Shown here: positions 17,383 through 29,844 of the stretch, in pieces
Layout of the letters: each line of letters opens with the position of its first letter
How positions within the stretch are numbered: the stretch's first letter is position 1
Assembly (NCBI GenBank): GCA_028690035.1
Contig: JAQVCA010000009.1
Location: forward strand, 1 to 50,885
Reading direction: 5' to 3'
Origin: Comamonas sp.
GTDB taxonomy: Bacteria; Pseudomonadota; Gammaproteobacteria; Burkholderiales; Burkholderiaceae_C
DNA: 50,885 bases
The notes under the pieces: generated by a model
Told to the model about the DNA's origin: nothing
The model's input: only the letters and a program-made list of their open reading frames with translations
Database searches by the model: none
Program-made: the position numbers and the translations under genes

Positions 17383-18741
17383 TCAAGAAGCACGCGCAGG
17401 GGCCGCCTTGGGAGTGGCGATCTGCTTGACGATCAGCGCTGCCATGGCGATCAAGCCGGGGATGGCAACCACTGCAAAAATTTCACTAAAACTCAAGTTG
17501 CGCACCGTCAGCTCGGCCACGAGGAACGAGCCAGCAATGCCGCCAAAGCGGCCAATGCCCAGCATCCAGGCTACGCCCGTGGCACGTCCGGCCGTGGGGT
17601 AGTAGCCCGCCGCCAGCGCCGGCATGGACGACTGTGCCGTGTTCATGATGGTGCCCGCGACAAACACCGCCACCACCAGCCAGCCCAGATTACCTGCTTC
17701 CTGGCCAATCCACCAGATAGAAGCGGCGGTCAGCGCATAACCGATGGCGATGATGCGGTTGGCCTCAAAGCGATCCATCAGCCAGCCAAAAAACACCGCG
17801 CCCACGCCGCCCAGCGGGAACAGCGCCGCCACCAGGGTGGCCGTTTGCGGATTGAGGCCGCCTTCCTTGAACAGCACCGGCATCCAGTTCATCAGGGCGT
17901 AGAAGATCACCAGCCCCATGAAGTACGCCGTCCACAGCATGATCGAGCCCAGCGCGTACTGGCGCGAGAGCACCAGCGCCAGACCGCTTTTGCCATCGGT
18001 CACGGGCTTGAGTTCAAGCATCACAAAGTGTTTCGCCTGGGCCACGGACTGCCCGGCAATGCGGCTGAGCACGCGGCGGATGCGCTCGGGCGCATAGCCG
18101 CGCGCCACCATGTAGCGCACCGACTCGGGCAGCACCAGCGCCAGTGCCACCACCAGCAGCAGCGGGGCCAGTCCGCCCAGGTAGAGCACGCTGCGCCAGC
18201 CAAAGTGCGGAATCATCCACGCTGCCAGAAAGCCGCCAAAAGCCGCCCCCAGCGGAAAGCCGCAGAACATGGCATTGGTGAGCGTGGCGCGGCGCTTGTC
18301 CGGGCAGTATTCGCTCATCAATGTCACCGCATTGGGCATAGCCGCTCCCAGGCCCACGCCGGTAATGAAGCGCAGCACCACCAAGGTGGTCAAGTCGGGC
18401 GAGAAGCCCGAGCCCAGGCATGCCAGGGCAAACACCAGCACCGATCCCACCAGCACCGCCTTGCGCCCCAGTTTGTCGGCCAGGGGCCCGGCAAACAGCG
18501 CGCCGCCCGCCAGTCCAAACAGCGCGGCACTGAGCACCGGCGCCAGATCGGGCTTGGAGATGCCCCATTCGGCCAGCAGCGATGGGGCGATGTAGCCAAT
18601 CGCGGCGGTGTCAAAGCCGTCGAGCAGCACGATCAAAAAGCACAGGCTGAAAATCAGCCACTGAAAGCGCGAGAACGGATGTTCGTTCAGCACCTCCTGC
18701 ACATTCACCGTATCCGGTGCAAGGGGGGTGGAGTGGGTCAT
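17383..18741 (-). CDS. pmdK: Aromatic acid:H+ symporter (AAHS family MFS), protocatechuate transporter
   Basis: A 452-residue, 12-helix major-facilitator permease. TM1 carries the AAHS signature LLDGFDTAAIGYIAPSL near 38-54, and the TM2-TM3 loop is GPLADKLGRK near 85-94, both typical of PcaK/BenK-type carriers for benzoates. TM helices continue to about residue 440. Its place directly upstream of pmdE equals that in Comamonas pmd operons, so protocatechuate, or 4-hydroxybenzoate, is the likely cargo. Confidence 0.9.
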   Translation of the reverse strand: MTHSTPLAPDTVNVQEVLNEHPFSRFQWLIFSLCFLIVLLDGFDTAAIGYIAPSLLAEWGISKPDLAPVLSAALFGLAGGALFAGPLADKLGRKAVLVGSVLVFALACLGSGFSPDLTTLVVLRFITGVGLGAAMPNAVTLMSEYCPDKRRATLTNAMFCGFPLGAAFGGFLAAWMIPHFGWRSVLYLGGLAPLLLVVALALVLPESVRYMVARGYAPERIRRVLSRIAGQSVAQAKHFVMLELKPVTDGKSGLALVLSRQYALGSIMLWTAYFMGLVIFYALMNWMPVLFKEGGLNPQTATLVAALFPLGGVGAVFFGWLMDRFEANRIIAIGYALTAASIWWIGQEAGNLGWLVVAVFVAGTIMNTAQSSMPALAAGYYPTAGRATGVAWMLGIGRFGGIAGSFLVAELTVRNLSFSEIFAVVAIPGLIAMAALIVKQIATPKAAPARAS

Positions 18742-18816
18742 ACAAAAAGCTCCCTGATGGATTTTTATAAAAGCCCGCGTGCGCTGCGCGTGGCTGGTGT
18801 GCCAGCAAGGAGCAGA

Positions 18817-19518
18817 CTACACGGGCTGCATGCCTTGGCGGCGCTTGGCTTCGTCCGCTGCGGGGCTGGCCATAAAGGCCAGCAGCGCTTGCACCATCGC
18901 GGTGTGGGCCGAACGCGCCACCACGGCGCCGGAAAACACGGTGTCGATGGCCACCGCCGCAGGCAAATTGCCCACCACGGTGATGCCTGGCACATGGATC
19001 AGTTCGCTCAGTTGCTGAAAGCCCAGGGCCACATCGCCCTGCGCCACCGACTGGCCCACAGGCACGCCCGGGCGTGCCTGCACCAAGCGCGGTTGCAGCT
19101 CCTGGGCCATGCCCCAGCGCTCAAACAGGCGCAGCAGCGCCACGCCGCTGGGGCCGGTGGAGTAGCCAATCGTGGGCGCGGCCAGCACGGCGGCCTTGAG
19201 CGCGGCCTCGCTGCCAATGTCGGGCAGCGGCGCACCGGCGGGCACGGCCACGGCGGTGCTGGAGCGCACCCAATCGACCTTGGTGCCTGCCACGGCGTGG
19301 CCGCTGGCGATCAGCTGGTCGATGGCGTCGCTGGCCAGCAAGACCACGTCCAGCGCCTCACCCGCTTGCACGCGCTTGGCCGCATCGACACCCCCCACTG
19401 AGGTGATGCGCACGGGCATGCCGCCCTGGGCTTGCCAGGCGGCGGCCAGATCGGCCAGAACCTGGCGCGTGGCCATGGAAGAAATACCTTGCAGGGGGGT
19501 GGTGGATGTGGCGGGCAT
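18817..19518 (-). CDS. ModA-like substrate-binding-domain protein without a signal peptide, head of the pmd operon
   Basis: A 233-residue type 2 periplasmic-binding-protein fold resembling molybdate-binding ModA proteins (segments GGVDAAKRVQAGEALDVVLLA, VPVGQSVAQGDVALGFQQLSEL and a late FMASPAADEAKRRQGM). The start at 19518 is set by AAAGGA; it gives MPATSTTPLQGISSMATRQ, with no hydrophobic export signal, and the fold begins almost at once. The frame stays open further upstream but that part is Arg/Pro-rich. It is therefore probably cytoplasmic. As first gene of the pmd transcript it could be a ligand sensor, a carrier or a diverged enzyme; I cannot assign a function. Confidence 0.75.
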   Translation of the reverse strand: MPATSTTPLQGISSMATRQVLADLAAAWQAQGGMPVRITSVGGVDAAKRVQAGEALDVVLLASDAIDQLIASGHAVAGTKVDWVRSSTAVAVPAGAPLPDIGSEAALKAAVLAAPTIGYSTGPSGVALLRLFERWGMAQELQPRLVQARPGVPVGQSVAQGDVALGFQQLSELIHVPGITVVGNLPAAVAIDTVFSGAVVARSAHTAMVQALLAFMASPAADEAKRRQGMQPV

Positions 19519-19823
19519 GGCAATCCTTTGCGGTGTGGAACACCTGCGCCTCTGGGCCGCGCGTGCGCCCCGGGGCGGGTTCAGGCAGGTCTGCCGGTAT
19601 TCTGGTGGCTGGCCCTGTGCTGGGCTAGCCCCTTTCCCCACCTAGCAGCTATGCCGAATTGGCATAGCCAAAGCCCAGCCATTGCGCGCTTCGGGCATGG
19701 CTTGGGCTTGTCCACAGCGCACCTGCACAGGGGGTGACTCTTATTTTGAGAGCGTGTGGCGCTGGCTGCACCGTATTTTTAGACGATAAGGCTCTGAAAT
19801 TCTTGTCACGCCAGCGCATCGCG
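19519..19823. promoter_or_regulatory. Probable pmd operon promoter region
   Basis: This 305-base gap separates the leftward pmd operon from the TSUP gene, which also runs leftward. It contains the LysR-type palindrome reported separately at 19648-19668, an ATAGCTGCTAG fragment of the dispersed repeat overlapping it, and further right an AT-rich stretch near 19770-19800. I see no open frame of coding quality here. Confidence 0.45.
19648..19668. promoter_or_regulatory. Candidate LysR-type operator upstream of the pmd operon
   Basis: GCTATGCC-GAATT-GGCATAGC is a perfect 8-bp dyad over a 5-base centre and contains a T-N11-A core (T at 19652, A at 19664), the classic LysR-family recognition site. 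It lies about 130 bases upstream of the first gene of the pmd operon. A LysR gene sits at 11148-12086. Confidence 0.5.
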
Positions 19824-20594
19824 CTATGGTTTTAGAAAAAAGAGCAGCGTCATGACCAAGCCCGTGGCCACAATGCCCCATCGCAGCAGCGGTGCGGGCA
19901 ATTTGCGCGCCAGGCGTGCGCCGCCGTAGCCCCCAGCGGTGGCGGCCACCATCATGAGCACCGCCTGCGGCCACTGGACGATGCCGCCAGCGGCGTACAC
20001 CCCCACTGCAATGGCGGTGAGCAGCGCCGAGACCAGGTTCTTCATCCCGTTCATGGCATGCAGCTGCGTTTGCCCCAGCAGGCCAAACAGTGCCAGGCAC
20101 AAAATCCCCAAGCCACCGTTGAAATAGCCGCCGTACACCGCCACCACCAGCATGCCCAGCGCCGCCTTGGTGGCCGAGGGGGCCTGCCCCTGCTGCTGCC
20201 CGGCTGCCCAGGCGCGCAGCTGTGGCCCAAAGGCAAACAGGGCCGTGGCCACCAGCAGCAGCCAGGGCACGATTTTCTGGAACACGGCGTTGGAGGTCAC
20301 CAGCAGCAGCCCCGCCCCGAGCCCGCCGCCCAGCAGCGACAGCCCGATCGACTGGCGCATCGTCAGGCCCGGAGGCGCTTGCATGTCCTCCCGAAAGCCC
20401 CAGGCCCCGGCCGCATAACCGGGTAGCAGTGCCACGGTGCCGGTGGCATTGGCCACCACGGGGGGCACACCGGTGAACACCAGCGCGGGCAAGGTCAGAA
20501 AACTGCCCCCACCGGCCACCGCATTCAACGCCCCGGCCACAAAAGCGGCCAGCAACAACAGCAGCACATGCTGCAAGGGCCCAAAAAAATCCAT
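19824..20594 (-). CDS. TSUP-family (TauE/SafE) membrane permease
   Basis: A 256-residue, very hydrophobic inner-membrane protein with about eight helices and the duplicated glycine-rich motifs of the TauE/SafE family (VAGALNAVAGGGSFLTLPAL near 19-38 and YGGYFNGGLGILCLALFGLLGQ near 155-176). Such proteins move sulfite, sulfonates, thiosulfate or related anions. The start at 20594 follows AGAGGCGA. It is divergent from a small membrane protein and a persulfide-sensor-like ArsR regulator, which supports a sulfur role rather than a link to the pmd genes on its other side. Confidence 0.85.
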   Translation of the reverse strand: MDFFGPLQHVLLLLLAAFVAGALNAVAGGGSFLTLPALVFTGVPPVVANATGTVALLPGYAAGAWGFREDMQAPPGLTMRQSIGLSLLGGGLGAGLLLVTSNAVFQKIVPWLLLVATALFAFGPQLRAWAAGQQQGQAPSATKAALGMLVVAVYGGYFNGGLGILCLALFGLLGQTQLHAMNGMKNLVSALLTAIAVGVYAAGGIVQWPQAVLMMVAATAGGYGGARLARKLPAPLLRWGIVATGLVMTLLFFLKP

Positions 20595-20766
20595 GTCTCG
20601 CCTCTTGATCTCCACGCCAACCATCGGGTGCGGGCATCTTAGGCGCTGGCACCCAGGTTCAGTGCCAGCAGTGCGGCAGACGGCGGTGTTGCCCAGTTGA
20701 AACTGTTTGAACTTGACGTGCAGGGATCGCCGTAGGTGGACGAATAGCAGCGAACAATTTCATTTT

Positions 20767-20776
20767 TAATATATTA
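20767..20776. promoter_or_regulatory. AT-rich palindrome before the sulfur-related genes
   Basis: TAATATATTA is a perfect 10-bp palindrome in an otherwise GC-rich divergent gap, 65 bases before the start of the small membrane-protein gene. BigR/SqrR-type ArsR repressors are known to bind AT-rich inverted repeats, so this is the best operator candidate here; it may also overlap a -10 element. Confidence 0.4.
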
Positions 20777-20841
20777 TTGTGCTGTTTGGCGCTTTGCTCT
20801 TGGGGCATGCGCTGCGTATTCACCACCGAAGGAGAAATTCC

Positions 20842-21045
20842 ATGAAAGCCAACATTGGCGGCATTGACCGCATCTTGCGCATCGTGCTGGGCATCGTGCT
20901 GATTGCCCTGGCGGCCACCGGCGTCGTCGGCTGGTGGGGCTGGCTGGGCGTGGTGCCACTGGCCACCGGCCTGGTGCGCTTTTGCCCGCTGTACCCGCTG
21001 CTGGGCATGAACACCTGCCCGCTGGAGCAGCGCAAACCCGACTGA
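20842..21045 (+). CDS. DUF2892 (YgaP-type) small inner-membrane protein
   Basis: A 67-residue protein with the DUF2892 pattern: MKANIGGIDRILRIVLG start, one or two hydrophobic helices (IVLGIVLIALAATGVVGWWGWLGVVPL), and the closing RFCPLYPLLGMNTCP motif with two cysteines. GGAGAA lies six bases before the ATG. In other bacteria this domain is found fused or adjacent to rhodanese domains and with ArsR-type sulfur regulators; its exact role is unknown. It is followed after 98 bases by such a regulator. Confidence 0.88.
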   Translation: MKANIGGIDRILRIVLGIVLIALAATGVVGWWGWLGVVPLATGLVRFCPLYPLLGMNTCPLEQRKPD

Positions 21046-21143
21046 GCGCTCCCGGGCAGTAGGCCTGAGGCGCGCAGCACTTTGCCAACTGGCGTAAGGT
21101 ACGGCCCGTTTCGTATTTCCCTTGGTTTGGAAAGCCTGCTCCG

Positions 21144-21524
21144 ATGACCCCCACCTCCCACTTGCCAGCCGCTGCCATGGATGCAGCCATCGATCTGGAT
21201 GCCATGCGCCAGCACGCCGATGAGGCGGTGCTCATGCTCAAGCTGCTGGGCAACGCCGATCGCTTGCTGCTGCTGTGCCAGCTGGTGCAGCAAGAGCGCA
21301 CCGTGGGGGAGCTGGAGCGACTCACCGGTATCACCCAGCCCACGCTGTCGCAGCAGCTGGGCGTGCTGCGCCGCGAGGGCGCGGTCGATACCCGGCGCGA
21401 GGGTAAGTTCATCTGGTACCGCCTGGCCGACGGGCGTGTCTTGCAGCTGATGCAGGCCATGTACCAACTGTTTTGCGCACCCGCCCATGCTGCGCAGCCC
21501 GAGGTGGAACGCAGCGCAGCCTGA
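21144..21524 (+). CDS. ArsR-family regulator of the BigR/SqrR persulfide-sensor type
   Basis: A 126-residue winged-helix repressor. The recognition region is TVGELERLTGITQPTLSQQLGVLRREG near 53-79 and the wing is VDTRREGKFIWYRL. Two cysteines, Cys45 in LLLLCQL and Cys111 in YQLFC, sit exactly where BigR, YgaV and SqrR carry the pair that senses sulfane sulfur, and the classical ArsR metal motif ELCVCDL is absent. It probably represses the neighbouring DUF2892 and TSUP genes until reactive sulfur appears. Confidence 0.85.
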   Translation: MTPTSHLPAAAMDAAIDLDAMRQHADEAVLMLKLLGNADRLLLLCQLVQQERTVGELERLTGITQPTLSQQLGVLRREGAVDTRREGKFIWYRLADGRVLQLMQAMYQLFCAPAHAAQPEVERSAA

Positions 21525-21542
21525 GCGTGCGTGCGTGGCGCC

Positions 21543-22007
21543 TCAATCCTTGGCGTACGGGTCGGCGTAGCCCATCTCTTGCAGGATGGCGGTTTCGTAG
21601 TCTTCCATTTCCTGCGCGTCTTCCTCGCTGGTTTCGTGGTTCCAGCCCTGGGCATGCAGCGTGCCGTGTACCAGCAGGTGCGCGTAGTGTGCTTCCAGCG
21701 TTTTGTTTTGCTCCTGTGCCTCGCGCGCCACGACGGGCGCGCACAGCACCAGATCGGCCAGCACCACCGGCTCTTGCTGGTAGTCGAAGGTGAGCACATT
21801 GGTGGCGTAGTCCTTGTTGCGAAACTGGGCGTTGAGCTGTTGCCCTTCTTCGCTGCCTACGATGCGCACGGTGATCTCGGCATCCAGACTGAGCGCATGG
21901 CGAATCCAGCGCGCCACGCGGCTGCGCGTGAGCACGGCGCGGTGGGTGGCCACGTCTTCAATGTCGCGGCCAAATTGCAAGGACAGTTGCAGTTGATTTA
22001 AAGCCAT
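21543..22007 (-). CDS. ybeY: Endoribonuclease YbeY (16S rRNA maturation and ribosome quality control)
   Basis: A 154-residue zinc-dependent RNase. The metal motif is HGTLHAQGWNH near 113-123, a slight variant of the usual HGxLHLxGYDH, and the upstream NVLTFDY stretch is the family's conserved strand. It lies downstream of phoH/ybeZ, its usual operon partner, and is convergent with the ArsR gene. Confidence 0.93.
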   Translation of the reverse strand: MALNQLQLSLQFGRDIEDVATHRAVLTRSRVARWIRHALSLDAEITVRIVGSEEGQQLNAQFRNKDYATNVLTFDYQQEPVVLADLVLCAPVVAREAQEQNKTLEAHYAHLLVHGTLHAQGWNHETSEEDAQEMEDYETAILQEMGYADPYAKD

Positions 22008-22053
22008 TTTGGCCTCCAGCCCTTACGCAGCAAGCGCAAGCAGCTATAAAAAA
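22008..22053 (-). repeat. Dispersed repeat, single arm, between phoH and ybeY
   Basis: On the minus strand the sequence reads TATAGCTGCTTGCGCTTGCTG followed by an AAGGGCTGGAGGCC block, matching the left arm of the dispersed element at 6589 and the arm at 23670. It fills the gap between the phoH stop and the ybeY start and lacks the opposite arm. Confidence 0.6.
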
Positions 22054-22059
22054 GAAAGA

Positions 22060-22992
22060 TCAGTGTGCCTGCGCGTCGTAGGCATCGACAATGCGTGCCA
22101 CCAGCGGGTGGCGCACCACGTCGGCGCTGCTCAGGCGTGTGACGGCAATGCCGCGCACGCGCTTGAGGATGCGCTCGGCATCGATCAGGCCGCTGAGGCT
22201 GCCCTTGGGCAGGTCGATCTGGCTGACATCGCCCGTCACCACGGCTTTGGCGCCAAAGCCGATGCGCGTCAAAAACATCTTCATCTGCTCGGGCGTGGTG
22301 TTTTGCGCCTCGTCCAGGATGATGAAGGCGTTGTTCAACGTGCGCCCGCGCATGAAGGCCAGCGGGGCAATTTCCAGCACATTGCGCTCAAAGGCTTTTT
22401 GCACTTTCTCGTAGCCCATCAGCTCATAAAGCGCGTCGTACAGCGGGCGCAGGTAGGGATCGACTTTTTGCGTCAAGTCGCCGGGCAAAAAGCCCAGACG
22501 CTCGCCCGCTTCCACCGCCGGGCGCGTGAGCACGATGCGCTGCACGCTGCCTTTTTCCAGCGCATCGACGGCGCAGGCCACGGCCAGATAGGTTTTGCCC
22601 GTGCCCGCCGGGCCAATGCCAAAGGTGATGTCGTGCTGCGCGATGTTGTCCAGGTACAGCGCCTGGTTGGGCGTGCGCGCGCGCAGATTGCCCTTGCGCG
22701 TGTGCAGCTCCAGCGCGTCGGGCGCGGCCTGCAGCATGTGCGCGTCCCCGGCCAGGGTGAGCTGCACCATGTCCTCGGTGATGGGATCGTCGGCCAGTTC
22801 GTACAGCGCTTGCAGCACGTCCAGCGCCTGGTTGGTCTTGGCTTTGGTGCCTTCGATCTTGAACTGCTCGTGGCGGTGGGCAATGCCGACTTGCAGGGCG
22901 TTTTCGATGGTGCGCAGATGCTGGTCGGTTGGGCCGCACAGGTGCGCGAGGCGGGTGTTGTTGTGGGGGGTAAAGGTGTGGCGCAGGATCAC
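22060..22992 (-). CDS. ybeZ: PhoH-family ATPase (YbeZ)
   Basis: A 310-residue P-loop ATPase. Walker A is GPAGTGKTYLA near 129-139, Walker B is the DEAQN stretch near 226-230, and VVTGDVSQIDLP near 247-258 is the sensor region. The N-terminal 90 residues resemble a KH-like RNA-binding part. In many bacteria it works with YbeY, the next gene, in ribosome maturation. ATG at 22992 is divergent from ruvA with an 87-base gap. Confidence 0.93.
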   Translation of the reverse strand: MILRHTFTPHNNTRLAHLCGPTDQHLRTIENALQVGIAHRHEQFKIEGTKAKTNQALDVLQALYELADDPITEDMVQLTLAGDAHMLQAAPDALELHTRKGNLRARTPNQALYLDNIAQHDITFGIGPAGTGKTYLAVACAVDALEKGSVQRIVLTRPAVEAGERLGFLPGDLTQKVDPYLRPLYDALYELMGYEKVQKAFERNVLEIAPLAFMRGRTLNNAFIILDEAQNTTPEQMKMFLTRIGFGAKAVVTGDVSQIDLPKGSLSGLIDAERILKRVRGIAVTRLSSADVVRHPLVARIVDAYDAQAH

Positions 22993-23079
22993 GCGGATAA
23001 TTCCCTAGAGGACAAAAGCCGCCAGATTGTGGTTCGTGGCGGCGCTAACAAACAGCCCTGGGGCTGAAAGAGGAAAGCA

Positions 23080-23658
23080 ATGATAGGCAAATTGACCGGC
23101 ACGCTGGCGGCCAAGCATCCCCCTGAGGTGATCGTGGATTGCCACGGCGTGGGCTACGAGGTGCAGGTGCCCATGGGGACGTTCTACCAATTGCCCGCCG
23201 TGGGCCAGAGCGTGAGTTTGCTGACCCACTTTATCGTGCGCGAGGATGCCCAGCTGCTCTACGGTTTTGCCACCGCGCAGGAGCGCCAGACGTTTCGCGA
23301 GCTGATCAAGGTCAGCGGCGTGGGGCCGCGCACGGCGCTGGCCATTTTGTCGGGGCTGAGCGCCGACGACCTGGCCCAGGCGGTGAGCCTGCAAGAGGTG
23401 GGTCGCCTGATCAAGGTGCCCGGCATCGGCAAAAAAACCGCCGAGCGCCTGCTGCTGGAGCTCAAAGGCAAGCTGGGCGATGCGCTGGTGGCCTCCAGCC
23501 TGCCGCTGCCCAGCAGTGCCGAGCGCGCCGACATCCTGCAAGCGCTGCTGGCGCTGGGCTACAACGACAAAGAGGCCAGTGCCGCACTCAAGGCCTTGCC
23601 TGCCGATGTGGGCGTGAGCGAGGGCATCAAGCTGGCGCTCAAGGCGCTGGCCAAATAA
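23080..23658 (+). CDS. ruvA: Holliday junction branch migration complex subunit RuvA
   Basis: A 192-residue protein of the usual RuvA length. It has the N-terminal OB-fold start [10 protein letters not shown], tandem helix-hairpin-helix motifs ([15 protein letters not shown] near 77-91 and [19 protein letters not shown] near 112-130), and the small C-terminal domain that contacts RuvB. GAGGAAAG precedes the ATG. It binds four-way junctions and recruits RuvB, encoded 75 bases downstream. Confidence 0.97.
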   Translation: MIGKLTGTLAAKHPPEVIVDCHGVGYEVQVPMGTFYQLPAVGQSVSLLTHFIVREDAQLLYGFATAQERQTFRELIKVSGVGPRTALAILSGLSADDLAQAVSLQEVGRLIKVPGIGKKTAERLLLELKGKLGDALVASSLPLPSSAERADILQALLALGYNDKEASAALKALPADVGVSEGIKLALKALAK

Positions 23659-23669
23659 TTTAAACAAAA

Positions 23670-23714
23670 TCGGCCTCAAACCCTTGACCAGCAAGCGCTG
23701 GCAGCTATTGATTT
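23670..23714. repeat. Dispersed repeat, single arm, between ruvA and ruvB
   Basis: On the minus strand the segment reads CAATAGCTGCCAGCGCTTGC and then CAAGGGTTTGAGGCC, the arm of the family described at 6589. The single arm lies in the ruvA-ruvB gap with no partner arm and no terminator stem. Confidence 0.6.
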
Positions 23715-23733
23715 AGAGATTCTTTCAAGATTC

Positions 23734-24822
23734 ATGAGCATCCACACCGAAGACTTTGGCCTGGCCCCGGGCGCTGCCCTGCCCCCACCGCTATCGCCAG
23801 CGCCAGCGCCACCGGCGCGCCTGATTGCCGCCACCAGCGCCTCGCGCAGCGAAGAAGCGCTGGAGCGCGCCCTGCGCCCCAAGCTGCTGCAAGAGTACGT
23901 GGGCCAGAGCAAGGCGCGCGAGCAGCTGGAGATCTTTATTGGCGCGGCCAAAAAGCGCAGCGAGGCGCTCGACCATGTGCTGCTGTTTGGCCCGCCGGGG
24001 CTGGGCAAGACGACGCTGAGCCACATCATCGCCGCCGAGCTGGGCGTGAACCTGCGCCAGACCAGCGGCCCGGTGCTGGAAAAGCCCAAGGACCTGGCGG
24101 CGCTGCTCACCGGGCTGGAGGCGGGCGATGTGCTGTTCATCGACGAGATACACCGCCTGTCCCCCGTGGTCGAGGAAATTCTGTACCCGGCGCTGGAGGA
24201 CTACCAGATCGACATCATGATCGGCGAAGGCCCGGCGGCGCGTTCTATCAAACTGGACTTGCAGCCGTTTACGCTGGTCGGGGCAACGACGCGCGCGGGC
24301 ATGCTCACCAACCCGCTGCGCGACCGCTTTGGCATCGTGGCGCGGCTGGAGTTTTATACGCCGCAGGAGTTGGAGCGCATCGTCACCCGCAGCGCCGGTT
24401 TGCTCCACGCCCCCATCGACGAAGCGGGTGCCATGGAAATTGCCCGGCGCTCGCGCGGCACGCCCCGCATTGCCAATCGTTTGCTGCGCCGCGTGCGCGA
24501 CTTTGCCGACGTCAAGGGCGATGGCTCCATCAATCAAGACATTGCCGCGCAGGCGCTGGCGATGCTGGATGTGGACCCCGAGGGCTTTGACGTGATGGAC
24601 CGCAAGCTGCTCGAAGCGGTCATCCACCGTTTTGATGGCGGCCCGGTGGGGGTGGACAACATCGCCGCCAGCATTGGCGAGGATGCGGGCACCATCGAAG
24701 ATGTGATCGAGCCTTACCTCATTCAGCAAGGCTATTTGCAGCGCACCCCGCGCGGGCGCGTGGCCACGCAAGCGGCCTGGCGCCATCTGGGCTTGGCAGC
24801 GCCCACGTCAGAAGCACCCTAA
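23734..24822 (+). CDS. ruvB: Holliday junction branch migration helicase RuvB
   Basis: A 362-residue AAA+ motor. Walker A is [10 protein letters not shown] near 88-97, Walker B contains DEIH near 137-140, and GATTRAGML near 183-191 carries the arginine finger. The C-terminal winged helix ends [13 protein letters not shown]. The first 30 residues are Pro/Ala-rich and longer than in E. coli, as in other Comamonadaceae, so translation could also begin a little later; the ATG at 23734 is kept as the first in frame. Confidence 0.97.
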   Translation: MSIHTEDFGLAPGAALPPPLSPAPAPPARLIAATSASRSEEALERALRPKLLQEYVGQSKAREQLEIFIGAAKKRSEALDHVLLFGPPGLGKTTLSHIIAAELGVNLRQTSGPVLEKPKDLAALLTGLEAGDVLFIDEIHRLSPVVEEILYPALEDYQIDIMIGEGPAARSIKLDLQPFTLVGATTRAGMLTNPLRDRFGIVARLEFYTPQELERIVTRSAGLLHAPIDEAGAMEIARRSRGTPRIANRLLRRVRDFADVKGDGSINQDIAAQALAMLDVDPEGFDVMDRKLLEAVIHRFDGGPVGVDNIAASIGEDAGTIEDVIEPYLIQQGYLQRTPRGRVATQAAWRHLGLAAPTSEAP

Positions 24823-24840
24823 CCCCCAGAGGCGCGCATG

Positions 24841-24871
24841 AAAAAAGCCACCAGTGCAGGCACGGTGGCTT
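24841..24871 (-). terminator. Terminator of the cytochrome c gene, possibly bidirectional with ruvB
   Basis: AAGCCACC at 24845-24852 pairs with GGTGGCTT at 24864-24871, with an inner GTGC/GCAC pairing. The A run at 24841-24846 becomes a T tract on the minus strand, so the hairpin is a good terminator for the leftward cytochrome gene; it also lies just past the ruvB stop. Confidence 0.85.
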
Positions 24872-24915
24872 GGGGGCGATGGGTGGCCCGCCCGGCAAGC
24901 GGGTGGGGCCGGGCA

Positions 24916-25230
24916 TCAGGATTTCAGGATGAAATCGATGGCGGCCTTCAGGTCGGCGTCGTTGATCTTGTCGGCGCTGTTGGGGGCCATGGGCACGGGG
25001 CCGAACGAGCCAGCACCGCCCTTGCGCACCTTCTCGAACAAGGTGGCTTCAGCGCCCTTGCCCTTGTACTTGGCGGCGATTTCCTGGAAGGACGGGCCCA
25101 CCAGTTTGCGGTCTTTGGCGTGGCAGGCCATGCAGCCAGCTTTGGTCATGCTGGCTTGGGGATCTGCCATGGCAGGGGTGGCGATGAAAGCACTGGCGGC
25201 CAAGGCCGAGAGCAGAGCAAGCTTTTTCAT
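24916..25230 (-). CDS. Small periplasmic cytochrome c (c551/c552 type)
   Basis: A 104-residue class I cytochrome c: Sec signal MKKLALLSALAASAFIATPAMA, heme motif CMACH at 33-37, and axial Met81 in VPMAP. It lies 79 bases downstream of nirS on the same strand, the place of nirM in several denitrifiers, and is the likely electron donor to the cd1 nitrite reductase. The ATG at 25230 is preceded by GGAG. I leave the symbol blank because small c551 proteins are hard to separate by eye. Confidence 0.87.
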   Translation of the reverse strand: MKKLALLSALAASAFIATPAMADPQASMTKAGCMACHAKDRKLVGPSFQEIAAKYKGKGAEATLFEKVRKGGAGSFGPVPMAPNSADKINDADLKAAIDFILKS

Positions 25231-25309
25231 AGGAGAGCTCCTAAGGGTGAAAAAAGTAAAAAGAAACGGGTTCAACAAAACCAGTCTTGCCCGCCCCGCC
25301 AAGCGCCGA

Positions 25310-29609
<4,300 letters not shown>

Positions 29610-29651
29610 CCCTGCTGGCTTGCGGGACAGGCACGCCCCTTTCCCAGACCA

Positions 29652-29683
29652 CCGCCCCACGGCACTGTGGGGCGGTTTTTTTT
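29652..29683 (+). terminator. Terminator of the TonB receptor gene
   Basis: CCGCCCCAC at 29652-29660 pairs with GTGGGGCGG at 29667-29675 over a six-base loop and is followed by eight T residues. It is a textbook Rho-independent terminator 43 bases past the stop. Confidence 0.95.
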
Positions 29684-29747
29684 GTGCCATGCACCCCGGT
29701 GCCTGGGTGCCAAACCAAGGGAAAACACTATGTTGTGGAACCTCAAT

Positions 29748-29764
29748 TTAGTTATGTATCATAA
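29748..29764. promoter_or_regulatory. Operator of the hydroxycinnamate operon (MarR-type candidate)
   Basis: TTAGTTATGTATCATAA contains the start of the dyad GTTATG-TAT-CATAAC (29751-29765), about 80 bases before the ech start. A 15-of-17 match, in the opposite orientation, lies before the ABC binding-protein gene at 44753-44769. A TTGTGG at 29732 and TATCAT 18 bases later could be the promoter, which this site would overlap. Confidence 0.65.
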
Positions 29765-29844
29765 CCATATTGATTTCTACAGCATGCAGAAATACGCGCC
29801 AGCGACCGTCTGTGTGCCTCTTTTTTGACCTAGGAAAGTGCCTT

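Noticed and set aside
18817-19518. Assignment of the first pmd-operon gene as pmdU (tautomerase)
   Set aside because: Position fits, but the sequence looks like a ModA-type binding fold and not like the PrpF/GalD fold; naming it pmdU would be a guess from context.
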